Shown here: in pieces, positions 17,071 through 29,740 of the stretch
Position numbering within the stretch: the stretch's first letter is position 1
Layout of the letters: every line of letters starts with the position of its first letter
Assembly (NCBI RefSeq): GCF_034190915.1
Contig: NW_026947493.1
Span: 43,642,501-43,706,500 of the forward strand
DNA: 64,000 nucleotides
Reading direction: 5' to 3'
From: Cavia porcellus
Lineage: Eukaryota > Chordata > Mammalia > Rodentia > Caviidae
The notes under the pieces: generated by a model
Seen by the model: the letters and a program-made list of their open reading frames with translations, nothing else
Database searches by the model: none
What the model was told of the DNA's origin: nothing
Program-made: the position numbers and the translations under genes

Positions 17071-17440
17071 AGTATGAATTTTTAATTGAGAAATTTCAAT
17101 ATATTTTAAGGGAGAAATTAAGCAGATGTTAGAATTTAAAATTATTGTTTTACTGCAAATAAGTAAACACTGTTTTTTTCAACTTTTGGCTCCTAGATCT
17201 TTGAGGACCCTGATAATTTCTCAGAAGCATTCCCCCCAGAAAAGTCAACACACACCAATAAAATTAGGTCATAATATTGAGATGAAAAATTTATCTTTGT
17301 ATTGGTGGAATTTTTGAATGTTAGGTATACTGCTTTCCCTATTTTTCTGACTAACCAATGTAAACAAGGTCAATTTTTTTGTAATCTTTGCCTTTTCAGA
17401 AGAGCTCTGCATCAGAAACAATATGTCAACACTTGTCCTT
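17071..17440. other. Intron between two L1 fragments
   Basis: Unassigned AT-rich sequence, with no gene. Confidence 0.3.
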
Positions 17441-17458
17441 AATAAAAGGACTGTCTAG

Positions 17459-17814
17459 GGAAATGCAAATCAAAATTACACTGAGAGTCTATCTGACTCC
17501 ACTCAGAATAGCTATCATCAAGAATACAAAGAAATAGTAACACTAGTGAACAGGTGGGGAGGGTGAACAGCTTCTCCATTATTGATATGAATGTAAATCA
17601 GTACAGCTACTGTGTAAAATGAGTATGAAGATTCCTCACAACACCAAAAATTAGAGCTACCATTTGATCCAGCTGTACCGCTCTGTGGTATATATGTGAG
17701 GTAATCTACAGGGATACTTATATAACCATGTTTACTGCAGTATAATTCACAATGGCCAAGATATGGAACTATCCGAGATGCCTATTACCAGATGGAATAA
17801 GAAAACAATGTCAT

Positions 17815-17866
<52 letters not shown>

Positions 17867-18201
17867 ATATGAATTATCCAGCCACAAAGAAAATGGATGG
17901 ATCTGGAGACCATCATGTTGAGTGAAATAAGCCAGACTAAGAAACACAAGTATCACATGTTGCCCCTAATATGTGGAAGTTAAAAAAGATAACCAGAAAG
18001 TAGAAAGGAGGATATTATTATACAAAAGGAAGAGATTGAGGTGGGTAAAGGTATAGGGAGATGCATGCAAGAGAAAAATGTATTGTAAGTACTGAACCCC
18101 ACAAAGGAGGTGATAGCTTGGGAAATTATCAAAATATAAGTGCATGTATGTATGAATCTGTCAAAATGAAACCCACTAATCCGTATAACAATTTTTTAAA
18201 A
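17459..18201 (+). mobile_element. L1 3' fragment with short 3' UTR
   Basis: Sense L1 ORF2 end (AAATGCAAATCAAAATTACA, CAATGGCCAAGATATGGAA, ATGGATGGATCTGGAGACC, AGTGAAATAAGCCAGAC) followed by about 250 bp of 3' UTR and an A-rich end. Flanked by near-identical GACTGTCTAG (17449-17458 and 18204-18213). Its 3' UTR is unlike that of the HAL1-like elements. Confidence 0.88.
17816..17864 (+). repeat. (AC)n microsatellite inside the L1
   Basis: About 24 uninterrupted AC units, located where L1 normally has a short TA/CA-rich stretch; likely grown from it and length-variable. Confidence 0.95.
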
Positions 18202-18279
18202 AAGACTGTCTAGAGAAAAAGGAGCCCCTATAAAAGAAATCTCTTGTGTACTGACTGACATGGAGATGGACTGTTTGTT

Positions 18280-18425
18280 TCTCTCGTTTTGAGACTGCTT
18301 CAGTGTGCAGTTCAGGCTGGCCTTGAACTCACTATGCAGTATAGGCTGGACTTGAGCTTTGCCAATCCTCCTGCATCAGTCTCTCAAGTGCAGGGATTAC
18401 AGGAGTACACCACCACGCCCAGCCG
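18280..18425 (-). repeat. B1 SINE
   Basis: Reverse-orientation B1: TTTTGAGACTGCTTCAG, two GGCTGG..CTTGA blocks (internal duplication), CTCAAGTGCAGGGATTACAG, CACCACGCCCAGCC. Confidence 0.9.
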
Positions 18426-18649
18426 ATGTGGAGATTATTTTCTAGGCAGTCTAAATACAATTAAAGGAGATGATTCACAATAATCTGACAGGGCCTCATT
18501 TGAAAGAGTTTAACTGCTGTTTTCCTGCAGAAGGAGGAATCCTGCCTGCTGGCCTACTCTACAAATTTCAAATTTGCCAATACCCACAATCACTTAAGCC
18601 AATTTCTTTAATATGTTATATGTATCTCCTTACTAATTTTCTTCTCTGT

Positions 18650-20420
18650 TAGTGCCCTCATAACAGATTTTTATATGAAGCAGGGAGCTGCTGTAACAAA
18701 TATGTTAAAATAACATGAAGTTGTTTTGGAATTGGGTAAAGGAAGGGCTGGAGGAGTGCTAAGGAAGATAAAAGTAGCACAGACTGCCTTGAAGACATCA
18801 TTGGTAAAAAGAATGGTCATGAATGCAATTCTGATAAGGACTCACAAGTGAAATGCATGGCAGAGAAAGTTTCAATTGTCTTAAACGAATATACAGTGAA
18901 GAGTAGGATACCGACAGAAACAAGAGTACTAACAAATTCTGTTGGTGAGGTATCAGAACAAAACCCAGAACACATTATTAAATATTCAAGAAAAGGTGAT
19001 ACACACAGAGCTTTATTGGATCATTGAACAGAACTGTTTGCAGTATCATTGTTGGAATGTCCACTCTACAAGCTTTAGTTTTGTGACTTGAACAATTATT
19101 TCTAAGATGGCAATATGTAATCCATTAACTAGTGATTTCCTACTGTTCATTTTTTTTTCTGTAAATCTGTATAACTTGTACCCTTTCACTGTTTTTTTTT
19201 CTTTACTCCTTAAATAAAATTAAAAAAAAAAAGACTATACAGTGAAGAGATATGTAATTATGGGCTTTCTATTTCAGAACTATTATCTAGAAAACTGAGA
19301 TAAAAACTTTGATTATAAAAGACTGTGACAGCCAAATAAAATAAAATGTTTTCCTTAAAAAAAAAAAAAAAGAAAAGGTGATACGATGATAAAGAAGAAA
19401 ACTGCCAATTATGCTGTTCTGTTGGGTCAAAGTGGAATCTGTAATTGATTAAGCTGTCTCAGAGATTCGTTGTTGGGATTTCTAAGCAATGCTAATGGCC
19501 TGACTTCTTGCTGCTTATAGTAAAATGTAACAATGAAGAGATTAAATTGAGGAACTGAAGCAAAAGGAACTAGCACTTATAATTTGGGACAATCTCAACC
19601 TATGCATACTGCAAATGACAGTAAAATTAGGAAAGTCAATGTTAGGAAAGCCAACAGATGATATGAATCCAAATGTATGGTCAGACAACTTTTTGCTGAA
19701 GCAACTAAGTATGTGACTAATGAAAAAGGAGCCCTTATAAAAGAAACTGAGTATCACATCAGAAGTCATAACAGAACAAGGTAAATCCAGAAAAGAGCTA
19801 CAGATCTTGTTTACAGGCATGGATCCCTTTAACATACACAGGAGATACACAATGATCTGGAGAATATACCAGTGGAAATAAAGCCAGCCTAAATGGAAAG
19901 TGACAGAAACTGGATGAAACAAAGCAAAGCTGTCAGACTTCTAGGATTACAGGCCAGAAGATAGATTGACAAACTACAGGCTTATATATAATGTAAGTAA
20001 GACAGGGATGGCTCAAAGGACAGAGCTGCAGGCCCAGAGACAGCAGCAGCCCTGGGCCCAATGGGTGGAACATCAAGCCAAACAGTAGTATTCTCAAGAT
20101 TCAAAACTTAATGGAATTTTCTCTGCTGGGTTTTAACTTGATTAAGATTGACCATCCTTTTATCTCTTCCTGACCCATGATTACATTTTGGAACAGGAAA
20201 TGTTTTTTAGGTTTGTAGGTTCATGGATGAAGATTAATTTTATTCCAGCATAGATCATGTTCAATGTTTAAATCATTTGTGATGTAGATGACTTAAATGA
20301 GATTAGATACTTCTAATACGATAATATTTAAATGAGACTTTAGAATGTGCTGGTATTACAGTAAGTCAAAATATTTGGCAATCTTACAATGGAGTGAGTA
20401 TCTTTTGCTCACGGTACAAA
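18650..20420 (+). mobile_element. MaLR (ERVL-MaLR) internal-region remnant
   Basis: Non-coding sequence resembling MaLR internal DNA: TTTTGGAATTGGGTAAAGG, ATTCTGATAAGGACTCA, then CAAAACTTAATGG followed by TTTTCTCTGCTGGGTTTTA, and GAACAGGAAATGTTT near the end. No retroviral protein frame is present. Interrupted by an insertion at 19003-19369. An old, dead endogenous element. Confidence 0.6.
19003..19369 (+). mobile_element. HAL1-like 3' end with 3'-transduced segment
   Basis: Bounded by a 15-bp duplication AAGAAAAGGTGATAC (18988-19002 and 19370-19384). It contains about 215 bp of the HAL1-like 3' end (TTTATTGGATCATTGAACAG to CTCCTTAAATAAAATT) with an A run at 19222-19232, then about 124 bp of unrelated DNA with its own AATAAA (near 19335) and a final A run at 19357-19369. 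Confidence 0.8.
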
Positions 20421-20474
20421 CATGAATCTTTGGATTTCAGAAAGCAGACTATAGTGGCCTCGGTACTCCCTTCC

Positions 20475-20834
20475 CCAACTCTCAAAATATGTCCAGGTTT
20501 TCAATTGTGTTCCTATGAATGTTATTTACTTGGAAATCAAAGACTTTACAGATGAAATTAAAGATAGCATCATGGACTTAGGGTATGCCCTAAATAACTA
20601 ATTCTCTTACAAAGGAGATAAGAGAGAGATGTGACACATTTGCAGAAGGGAAGGCCATGTTCAGAGGGAAGCAGAGATCAGAGTGATATAAGTACAACCA
20701 AGGAATGCCAAACGCTGCCAACAGCCACCAGGAGAAGAAAGAGGCAAAGAAGGGTATTTTCCTAGCATTTTCAGAGGGAACATAATGGCCCTGATGACTA
20801 CTTGATTTTGAACCTTTTGTCTTGAGAACTTTAG
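20475..20834 (+). mobile_element. MLT1-like LTR remnant
   Basis: Follows the MLT1 pattern: GCAGAGATCAGAGTGATATA, CAAGGAATGCCAAACGCTGCC, AGAAGAAAGAGGCAAAGAAGG, TTTTCAGAGGGAACATAATGG, CTTGATTTTG. Its 3' end is cut by a B1 at 20835. Non-coding solo-LTR type remnant. Confidence 0.6.
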
Positions 20835-20930
20835 CCACTAGCCAGACACAATAGGGCATGCCTGTAATCCCAGTTACAATTGGAAGTTTGAGGCTAACCT
20901 GGATAACTTAGTGATACTCCGTTCTCAAGA

Positions 20931-20933
<3 letters not shown>
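20835..20933 (+). repeat. B1 SINE, short
   Basis: AGCCAGACACAATAGGGCAT, GCCTGTAATCCCAG, then GAGGCTAACCTGGATAAC and GTGATACTCCGTTCTCAAG: a B1 lacking central sequence. Its tail position is occupied by the (AG)n tract. Confidence 0.75.

Positions 20934-21029
<96 letters not shown>
20934..21029 (+). repeat. (AG)n / (ACAG)n microsatellite
   Basis: About 25 AG units at 20934-20984 followed by mixed AGAC and AG units and a seven-unit ACAG tract. Long purine-rich strand, probably highly polymorphic. Confidence 0.95.
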
Positions 21030-21433
21030 AAAGCTGCAGATACAGATAGCTTGGTACTCCCTGGGTTCAATCCCCCATACCATACACAAATTAAAAACTA
21101 CAAAAAAACCACAGAACTCCAGTCATATAGTATATAATAATTTGTTTTAGCAGCTGAATAAAGTAATATACTACGTAATAGGTATACTGGAATCTCATGT
21201 ACTATTTTTGCAACTTTTCTGTAAGATAAAATCATATCAAAATGAAAAATTTATATAATATTCAAATCTTCAGGTTAGCATTAAAATTCTTATTAATCTA
21301 CTATCTGCCATTCACAACCCTTTAAATCATTTTACTTCATGTCCTTTATTAAAGAATAATTTTAAATACCTGCTCCATAGATCTGTGAAATTTTGCATCA
21401 GAAAATTTACCATGAGATTTCTGGAGTTGGTTT

Positions 21434-21775
21434 TGCTGCTATAGTTTAAATGTTTGTGGCCCTCTGCAATTTACATTGAAATATAATCTCAGCAATATTG
21501 AAGAGGTGGGGCCTTTAGGAAGTGTTTAGGTGCTGTCCCAATAGACAGGACCAGTGCCTGGTGGGGCAGAGGGAACCAGCTAGGCCATTTTCCATGCGTC
21601 CTGTGTCCTGCCATGCAAGGATGCAGCAACAAGGCACCATCTTGAAAGGGTGCAGCAGCTCTCGCCAAATACCAGCTGCAGGTATCTTAATCTTGAACTT
21701 CTCCACCTCCAACACTGACAGAAAATAATTTCTGCTATCTATAATTTATCTGGCTTCAGGTATCTTACAGTAGTA
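21434..21775 (+). mobile_element. MaLR LTR remnant (MST/MLT1 type)
   Basis: Order of blocks fits the MaLR LTR consensus: GCTATAGTTTAAATGTTTGT, GAGGTGGGGCCTTTAGGAAG, AAGGATGCAGCAACAAGGC, ATCTTGAACTTCTCCACCTCC, AATTTCTGCTATCTATAATTT, GGTATCTTACAGTAG. Non-coding. Exon 21858-21930 lies about 80 bp away. Confidence 0.65.
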
Positions 21776-21857
21776 GAAACAAACTACCAAACTTATAAGA
21801 ATTTGAAATATGGTAAAATCATTTATTATAATTGTAAATATGCTTTGTTTTACTTAC

Positions 21858-21930
21858 CAATTGCTTTTCACTCACAGGAGAAGGGGGTGGGGGAGCAGTT
21901 TCTCCACACATAGGACGCCAGGTCAGGAGC
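21858..21930 (-). CDS. ARFGEF1: ARFGEF1 exon (residues 1538-1562), proline linker
   Basis: 73 bp, completing Ala1538 and then 24 codons: LLTWRP, a [14 protein letters not shown] proline-rich stretch, and a final Leu before GTAAG. Small, with a proline tract likely to be a flexible linker. It reads RPMCGE, where human has TS in place of MC as far as I recall. It is flanked on the 3' side by the largest intron of the window (9.1 kb, full of retroelements). Confidence 0.95.
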
Positions 21931-22139
21931 CTTTAAGACACCAAAACCACCTGTCACCAGGAGGATGTGCCACAACTCACGTCTAATGTATTTTGAAATA
22001 GTCACAAAAGTCACAAGACTATTGAAAATACACTCCACCTTTCATTACTACTAAAAGCCATTTGCTGAAAACACCTAGTAAAATGTTTAAGGTAAAAGTT
22101 TAAGGTATGTATCCAGAAAATAGCAAAGAAACATTTTAC

Positions 22140-22339
22140 ATATGGTGGTACTTTGGTTCATGAACATAATTCTTTCAACAACTCTGGTCACAAACCAAGT
22201 TGGATGAGGACCAAATCACATTTCTCCATAAGGTCAATATTAAACCTAACCACTGAATTTGATTCAGTTCTCATCCAATTTGGTTTGTGACCAGAATCAT
22301 GGAAAGAATTAAGTTCATGAACCAAGGTACATACCACTG
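22140..22339. mobile_element. Palindromic DNA-transposon-like element (~200 bp)
   Basis: Arms 22148-22210 and 22266-22331 are inverted copies of each other over about 62 bp (for example TTGGTTCATGAAC against GTTCATGAACCAA; TCTGGTCACAAACCAA against TTGGTTTGTGACCAGA) around a 55-bp centre. The right end reads inwards as CAGTGGTATGTACC, a hAT-like start. Its family is not identified and no clean target duplication is visible. Confidence 0.6.
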
Positions 22340-23160
22340 TAATTAGCAGGATAATTTGGTCATTAGTTTTATAGTAAAATACAACTTGATGAAAAATTTC
22401 CAAAACTTTGGTAAACCCACATTTTCTTAGTTTTAATGTCTTCAAATGTTTTCTGCAGACTTAAAAAAGTTTCGAGTTTTTCAGAAAAAAAAAATCACAA
22501 AATTAAAAGAAAAGTAAAAATTCATAGAATTCTTGAGATCCTGGTTTATAAAACTGTGTAAAAATACATAAAGCAACATTTGGTCCTGCAGAGAAATTAA
22601 CTTGCCTCCCTTAAAGTAAGCGTTTGGGACAGGAAATTAACTAAGGTCCAAGTTCTTATTCCTGAGAAGTAAGAGCTCTGTTGGGGCAATAGAGCACATA
22701 GACAGTAACTATATCATTCCAGTTCAATATGGAATGTGTTGTGATACAGGTACTTGCTATCACAGATCTCATCTAGAAAGAGATGTTACTAGATGATATT
22801 TAACGTCACATATGTTGTTCTGCGTCTATAACTCAATAAATTAAAATAGATGTAATTCTTATAAAAATGACTGTTTAGCCTAACTGGTGTTTGTGAAGAT
22901 TTCAAAAGACAATTGGGAGGCAAGAATTCACACTGTCTTTGACATAAAGGTCATAGATACTCTGACATATGCACATCATTTGTCACTTACAATGCTCTGA
23001 CAAAACATGCATCAGAAAATACAAGAATCTGTAAATGCGCCAGAGATTGCTGTATGTCCTTTCAGTGCAGTCAGTCTAGTTCTACCTAGACTTGTTTTTC
23101 TAAGCGTATATTTTACCTGTTTGACTTCCATGTATGTGTGTGTGAGAGAATGTGTGTGCG
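22340..23160. other. Intron, no assigned element
   Basis: Unique-looking sequence between the palindromic element and an ID remnant. Confidence 0.4.
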
Positions 23161-23165
23161 TGTGT

Positions 23166-23242
23166 AGAGGTGCACTTGTGGTAACGGAGACTGAATCCAG
23201 GGCCTCACACATATTACCACTAAACTATGTTCCCAGCCCTTT
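23166..23242 (-). repeat. ID SINE fragment
   Basis: Reverse of an ID unit: ACTGAATCCAGGGCCTC, ATTACCACTAAACTATG, TTCCCAGCCC. Preceded by a TGTGTG-rich stretch. Confidence 0.7.
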
Positions 23243-23678
23243 TATATTTTAACATTAATCTGTCCAGGTTAGTTTTTAACTTGTGATACTCTTGCCTGGC
23301 TTCTATTTATCACTGATGATATTTGCTACGAGATTTGAGTGTAAACATTTAGTTCACATCAAGACAAAGCTTATAAAGCTTAGAAATCTAGATTAATATA
23401 ATTTTCATGTGGTTTTATTCCATCACATAACCATGTGTCCACTTAATAAGAGGTTTCAAGAATGAGTCTATCTGTAGAGTTAAAAATTATGGGTATTAGA
23501 TAATACTATGCACGGACCAGTCATCACCAGGGTTGAGTTGGGTATTAAATTCCAGTGTGTCCTGCCAATAATTCAAGTGCTACCAGAGTTATTTAGTCAA
23601 ACTAACTTTTAATTTCCCCAATTTGAAAACTGTATATAATATTAGAAAATATATAACTGTAAAGTTATAAAACTCTTA

Positions 23679-24040
<362 letters not shown>

Positions 24041-24729
24041 CTAGGGGACAAAAAAAAAATCATTAAATTAAGGTTGTACCATTCATCAACTACAACAATT
24101 AAAACAGAAATATATTTTGAACATTTAAAACATTAAGACTATTACTGTTTAAGAGTATTTTCTGTAGAAAAGTGTATTTACGAACTTAATATCTGATATT
24201 TCTACATATGAAATGATTTAGCTATTTTCTGCACTATTTGATTATTTTAACAAAGAACACTATAAATTCTTAATATTAACACGCTGACTTTTGAAACACC
24301 ATTATGAGTAACAGCAGCTGGCCTTGCTTTACAATAAGGCAGAACAAGGAAATAAAGAAGAAAAAGAAAAACCCCAAGTGGGATTAGCACAAATTTAAAA
24401 TAAAATTGACTTTCCTCAAATATGGTTACTCCAAACAACATTAAGAAAGGTTATAGAAAGTATAAGGAATTTCTATTTTTTTTTTCAAACACATGAAAGA
24501 TAGTTACAGAAGTCTGCATTTAATTATGCTATATAGAACAAATGGAAAAATCTGAAACTTTTGTCTTCACACTACCTGAAATATTTACTAAAACTGGTTT
24601 GTAGCTAAACACCCACTGAAATACATAAAACACATTTTTACTTTGCATTCTTTATTCAATTTAGAATGAGAAATAACTATACACTACTAAGTAACTGGTA
24701 TTTTACAGTTCTGCTATTTCACTATGCTA

Positions 24730-24891
<162 letters not shown>

Positions 24892-25175
24892 TCAAAAATA
24901 TAATTAGGAAAGCTACAATATAAAAGGATGTCCCTTTCCTAAGATAGTTCTTACAGTTTATGAAGTTATTAAAAAAGAAAGTCTACAACTAGTGTTTAAC
25001 TAATATATACAATATAGAGGGTTTTTTTAAGGAATTTAAGTTGTAAAACAGGTTCTTTCACAATACACCATTCAGGAATAATTCCAAAGGCCTTGGCCCT
25101 ATACTTACTTTCTACTTTTGCTCACACCACTCTGACACTTGAAAACTAAATAAACTTGCAGGCTGAAAAAGATCA

Positions 25176-25272
25176 TGACTGCTGGAGATTCAGCTCAGTG
25201 GCCTTAAGTGCCTGCCTGGAAAGCATGAGGTTATTTTGGTACCCATCCCTGGTACCAAAAAAAAAAAAAAGA
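25176..25272 (+). repeat. ID SINE
   Basis: GCTGGAGATTCAGCTCAGTGG, AGTGCCTGCCTGGAAAGCATG, CATCCCTGGTACC and a poly(A) tail; a moderately diverged ID. Confidence 0.85.
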
Positions 25273-25484
25273 ACAGTCTGTCAAAAAATATCATTACTTG
25301 AGTGAATATTAATTTTTTGACTCATGACCAAGGAAGAAACTGCATTCACAGTGAAGTAAGAAGAAACAACTAGATTTTGAGAACATTCTTTTCAAATGGC
25401 TATGGGAATTTTTAGCTAGCTATCACTATAAAACTTGTTTATTATAATATCCCGATACAAAAATGTTTTCTGAAACTAACCCAC

Positions 25485-25578
25485 TAAAGTATAAGGTCCC
25501 TAAGGGCAGGGGTCTGCATCTGTTCTGTTTCCCACTGTATCCTATGTCTCACTGAGTTCTGTATGCCTGAATCTCAAA
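25485..25578 (+). repeat. L2/MIR-type 3' end remnant
   Basis: TAAGGTCCCTAAGGGCAGGGGTCTG..TCTGTTCTGTTTCCCACTGTATCC follows the L2 3' consensus (CTCC..GAGGGCAGGG..GTATCCCCAG). Confidence 0.5.
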
Positions 25579-25749
25579 ACTGCCTCCTTGAATCTTTCTT
25601 AAAATACTACTTTTACAAAAACATTAAAAAGTTTGACCTTTTCTCTACGTGTTACACCTTTCAGGCAAAATACAGGCATCCTTCAATTTAGAAAAGACTG
25701 TTTCCAGAAAAGTCACTGCTGCTGTGCTGACCTAGACTGATATGTAAAA

Positions 25750-25858
25750 GGTTTCTTTCTTTTGGGAAAGTGGGGTCTCGCTGTGTAGTTCAGGTTGGCC
25801 TTGAACTCATGGTGCTCTTCCTGCCTCAGCCTTCCAAGTGCTGGGATTAGAAGTGTAA
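25750..25858 (-). repeat. B1 SINE, truncated
   Basis: GTGGGGTCTCGCTGTGTAGTT, GGTTGGCCTTGAACTCATGG, CCTGCCTCAGCCTTCCAAG, TGCTGGGATTAGAAG. Confidence 0.88.
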
Positions 25859-27169
25859 TGGGTTCTTAATAAATATTTTTCACATGAACATGTAAAACAA
25901 CATTACAGGATGTTCAGTACTATGGCAAGTTTACTAGGCTATTTCATCCCTATGATGCTCATTGTGTAACACAAGTGGTAGCAGACCTCTGTAACAAAGA
26001 TACATTGCCATTGGATGCTAGACTCATGTATTATCACCCCTGGCCTGAAAGCAAACACAGAAATCAATAGACTCCAAAGACTTTTACTATTGTTTTTTAA
26101 ATGTAATATTTGAAAAGCTGTAGAGAAAAAAAAATTGGGGAGGGGGCACACACTAGGTTATTTAACCCCAACTCTACAGAATTTTGAAAGCATCAAATAT
26201 GAATGAATGTAAAAGTGTTTTGTAATTAAGGAGTTACACAAATCACAGAATTGCATTTTAAAGTATTAAGTAATAAAAAAAATTAAGTAATAGCCCATAC
26301 AAATTCTAAGGTGAGGTAATGAAGGCCATGACTCAGGAAAGTTCACAGTTTCTTTCTCCTCTACTACCTGGAACACATACATACAATGCCTTTTCTTAAG
26401 CAACTAGAATTCAACTATAATCTGAACATGGGATATGACTAAGAAGTAAGGAATCATGGTCCCAGGCAAGGACAGGCTAAAGAAGTAAACACATTCTCCA
26501 TAAAACAGGTTTCTATCAACAAATAAGGTTAAGGAAAGAAGACTGAGTTCATATGACTTGTTAGTCATAACATGCTAGTGGTTCTACTGAGGAGGCTAGA
26601 CATTTTAATTAGGGCTGTCTCGAAGTTTCACGAATTCACAGTTAAGTCTACTGCTAAACAACCTACCAAGACTAAATACAAAATGTTTTACATTCTTGTG
26701 ATTACTAATTTTTATGACAAATTCTTAAAAGTCTGAGTCTTCTTTGGATAATTTAGGCATTTCACAAGAAATTCTGTTGTAACAAATACTGCTACAGAAA
26801 AATTTCATAGGTTATACTCTAATTTAACCCTATGAGTCTGACATAAGAGGAAGAAAACAGACTATCATTACATTTCTATGACTTCCCTGGTACAATTCTG
26901 TGCCACGTTTATAATTTTAAAAATTTTAATAAAATTACACATTTAAATAACAAATGCAAGGGGACCACATAATATAAAGTTGAACTCATGGGCAAATATT
27001 TGAGATTTATTAGGACACTCAAGCTGGACATTTCATATAAGAGTAAAAGTGTGGAGCCTGAAAAAAGCTGTGCTGTATGTGACATAAAATAGCATACTAA
27101 GCACTTTTTCCAATTACATCTATAATAGTTCCTTTACAAAGTATTTATGTTCATATAGTTCTTTTACTG
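25859..27169. other. Intron, no assigned element
   Basis: AT-rich unique-looking sequence, no exon or repeat recognised. Confidence 0.4.
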
Positions 27170-27376
27170 GGAATAGTTTTCCTGGGAAGGACAGTACTAG
27201 GGATTGTACCCAGCATCTTCACTCCATCTCCAGCCCTTTTTAATTTTCTTTTTGTGTCTTTTGAGACAGAGCCTTATTAAGTTGCTAAAACCTGCCCAAG
27301 TTCAACTTTAATTTGAGATCCTCCTGTTTCAGTTTCTCAGTGTTCTGGGGTTATAGACTGTACCACAAAACATTGT
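27170..27376 (-). repeat. B1-ID composite SINE
   Basis: On minus: a B1 (ACCCCAGAACACTGAGAAAC, GGAGGATCTC, GCTCTGTCTCAAAAG) followed by an ID unit (GGGCTGGAGATGGAG, GGGTACAATCCCTAGTACTG). Same order as the copy at 4998-5190. Confidence 0.7.
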
Positions 27377-27763
27377 TGAGAAAACATTTTTGAAAAGATT
27401 GTTGTTACTCAAAACTAAGTTACTGATCACACTTTAATGGTTTTTATTCAAAACCACTAGGTATTGTGCACATAAAAACTTATTTACTGACAAATGAATT
27501 TTGTCACTAATCTCAGTTTCAATGATGAAGATACAGTGTTTAAAGTATTAAATTAGAAGCTAAAATTAAGAATAATCAATTGTTTTAAGGAACACTATAC
27601 ATTTTGCACTATTTCATATTTTAAAATCATATTACTATACTTTGCAATCTGCCTAATAACTACCGTAATTGATGAAATACATGCTTCATGGTTATTTTAC
27701 CATGAACTTCTGTTAAAGTCAAAATACATCCTTCAAAATTTGAATTTCAAATACTGATTGTTA

Positions 27764-28099
<336 letters not shown>

Positions 28100-28429
28100 T
28101 CACCAGTTCTCTGCATTATTAACTATTACATTCAGGTTCCCTTATCATTTACGTAATTACGATAACACATACATACATTATCCACACTGGGAACATGGTC
28201 AAATGAGTTGATGTATGAAAAAGTTCTAGGTACTCCAAAAGTCTTGTGTTAGTATATTGTAAATCTTATTATTAAATCTATGATTTATCATTTTTTTATG
28301 AGGACAAATTCAAATATGCAAGTTAAAATCAGCAACTAGATTATCAAGTCAATCTTTCATTTTAGAGCTTAAGTTTAAGCCTATACTCATCTATAGTCAG
28401 CTTACTTCAGTGCTGCAGAGCACAGGCAA

Positions 28430-28690
28430 ATTAACAGCATATAGACAGGATAACAACAAAAGTCTAGGATTTAAATCCTGGCTCTCTTTCACTAGTCCTG
28501 CAACTAAGGACACATTTTAAAACTTCTCTGTGCCTTATTTTCCTTATTTGTGTAGTAGTATGCTACAGTAGTATTTAGCAGTATGTTGTGTCCTATTAGG
28601 TTGTTACAAAGATTGAACAAGTGAATACATATGAAATACTCAGAAAAATACCTGATACCTATAAGTAATAATGGTTACTTATAATCACTA
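28430..28690 (+). repeat. MIR SINE
   Basis: GGATTTAAATCCTGGCTCT, CTAGTCCTGCAACTAAGGACA, AACTTCTCTGTGCCTTATTTTCC, TTAGGTTGTTACAAAGATTGAA: MIR blocks in consensus order. It lies about 140 bp from exon 28832-28992. Confidence 0.75.
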
Positions 28691-28828
28691 ATCATCATAT
28701 TCAGAACTGAGTTCAGACTATTTTTGGTTTCACTGAAAATAAATGCTTCTATGCCCTCAATTCCAAACAAATTTAGATTTCGGACTGGAAAAAATACTCA
28801 GCAAAATTCTGTTTACTAAATGACGCTA

Positions 28829-29032
<204 letters not shown>

Positions 29033-29189
29033 TCAAATATTCTTAATTGTACCCAAATATGTCAGCTTTTAGATGTAATGCACATTCTTTATAGGTTATT
29101 AAGGTCTTTGATGTCCAACAAATAGGGAATTCAAGTCTCTATCACTCATTTGCTTGTCCTAAGTAGTGAGGCAAATGAAACATGAACAT

Positions 29190-29320
29190 TTTCTTTATAC
29201 AGCAATAATACCTTTAAAGTAACTGGTACAGAGTAGTACTGAATCAACTTTTGTTGAATAAATAAAATTATTTATCTGCGTTTCTTAATCTATAAAATAG
29301 AGATAATAATATGCATAAGA
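29190..29320 (+). repeat. Possible MIR fragments
   Basis: TTTGTTGAATAAATAAA resembles the MIR 3' end and TTTCTTAATCTATAAAATAGAGATAATAA the MIR core; short and out of usual order. Confidence 0.35.
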
Positions 29321-29534
29321 CAGCTGTAAATACTATATAATTATAGATGAAGTCCTTAAAATAACAACTCAAGAAAGAAATTAAATGACAGTCGTCATGA
29401 TGTTATGATTCCTGATGCTGATGATGATCATCATTACTAACTTCTAAACAGGATTAACTTATATCTTTAGTACTTCAGCTTCCTTTAAAGTCAAAGAAGG
29501 CTGTACAATATAGTTTAAAAAAATAATAAAGTTC

Positions 29535-29740
29535 TGCCTTAAGACTTCCTGCCTTTAAATATCACCACTGACTAATTCTACAACATCATGGAAATTACTT
29601 AACCTCTTTGGGCCACAGTTTCCTAATCTCCATTTTAAATGGTAGGATCATATAAAGTTGCAAAGATAGAAGAAAATATGTAAAAAATGTTATTGTGCAT
29701 GCCATCTAGTAAATTCTCACTATTATCTACAGTAATAATA
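29535..29740 (+). repeat. MIR SINE
   Basis: GACTAATTCTACAACATCATGG, ACTTAACCTCTTTGGGCCACAGTTTCC then GTAGGATCATATAAAGTTGC: MIR core and 3' blocks. Confidence 0.7.

Noticed and set aside
17816..17864. CRISPR-like or functional repeat array
   Set aside because: A plain AC dinucleotide microsatellite inside an L1; no spacers.
20911..21150. 79-codon plus-strand frame
   Set aside because: Encoded by the (AG)n/(ACAG)n tract, giving RE and DRQT repeats only.
18650..21775. A single MaLR provirus with both LTRs
   Set aside because: The internal-like part and the two LTR-like parts belong to apparently different subfamilies and are separated by other repeats, so I list them as separate remnants. No coding retroviral frame is present.
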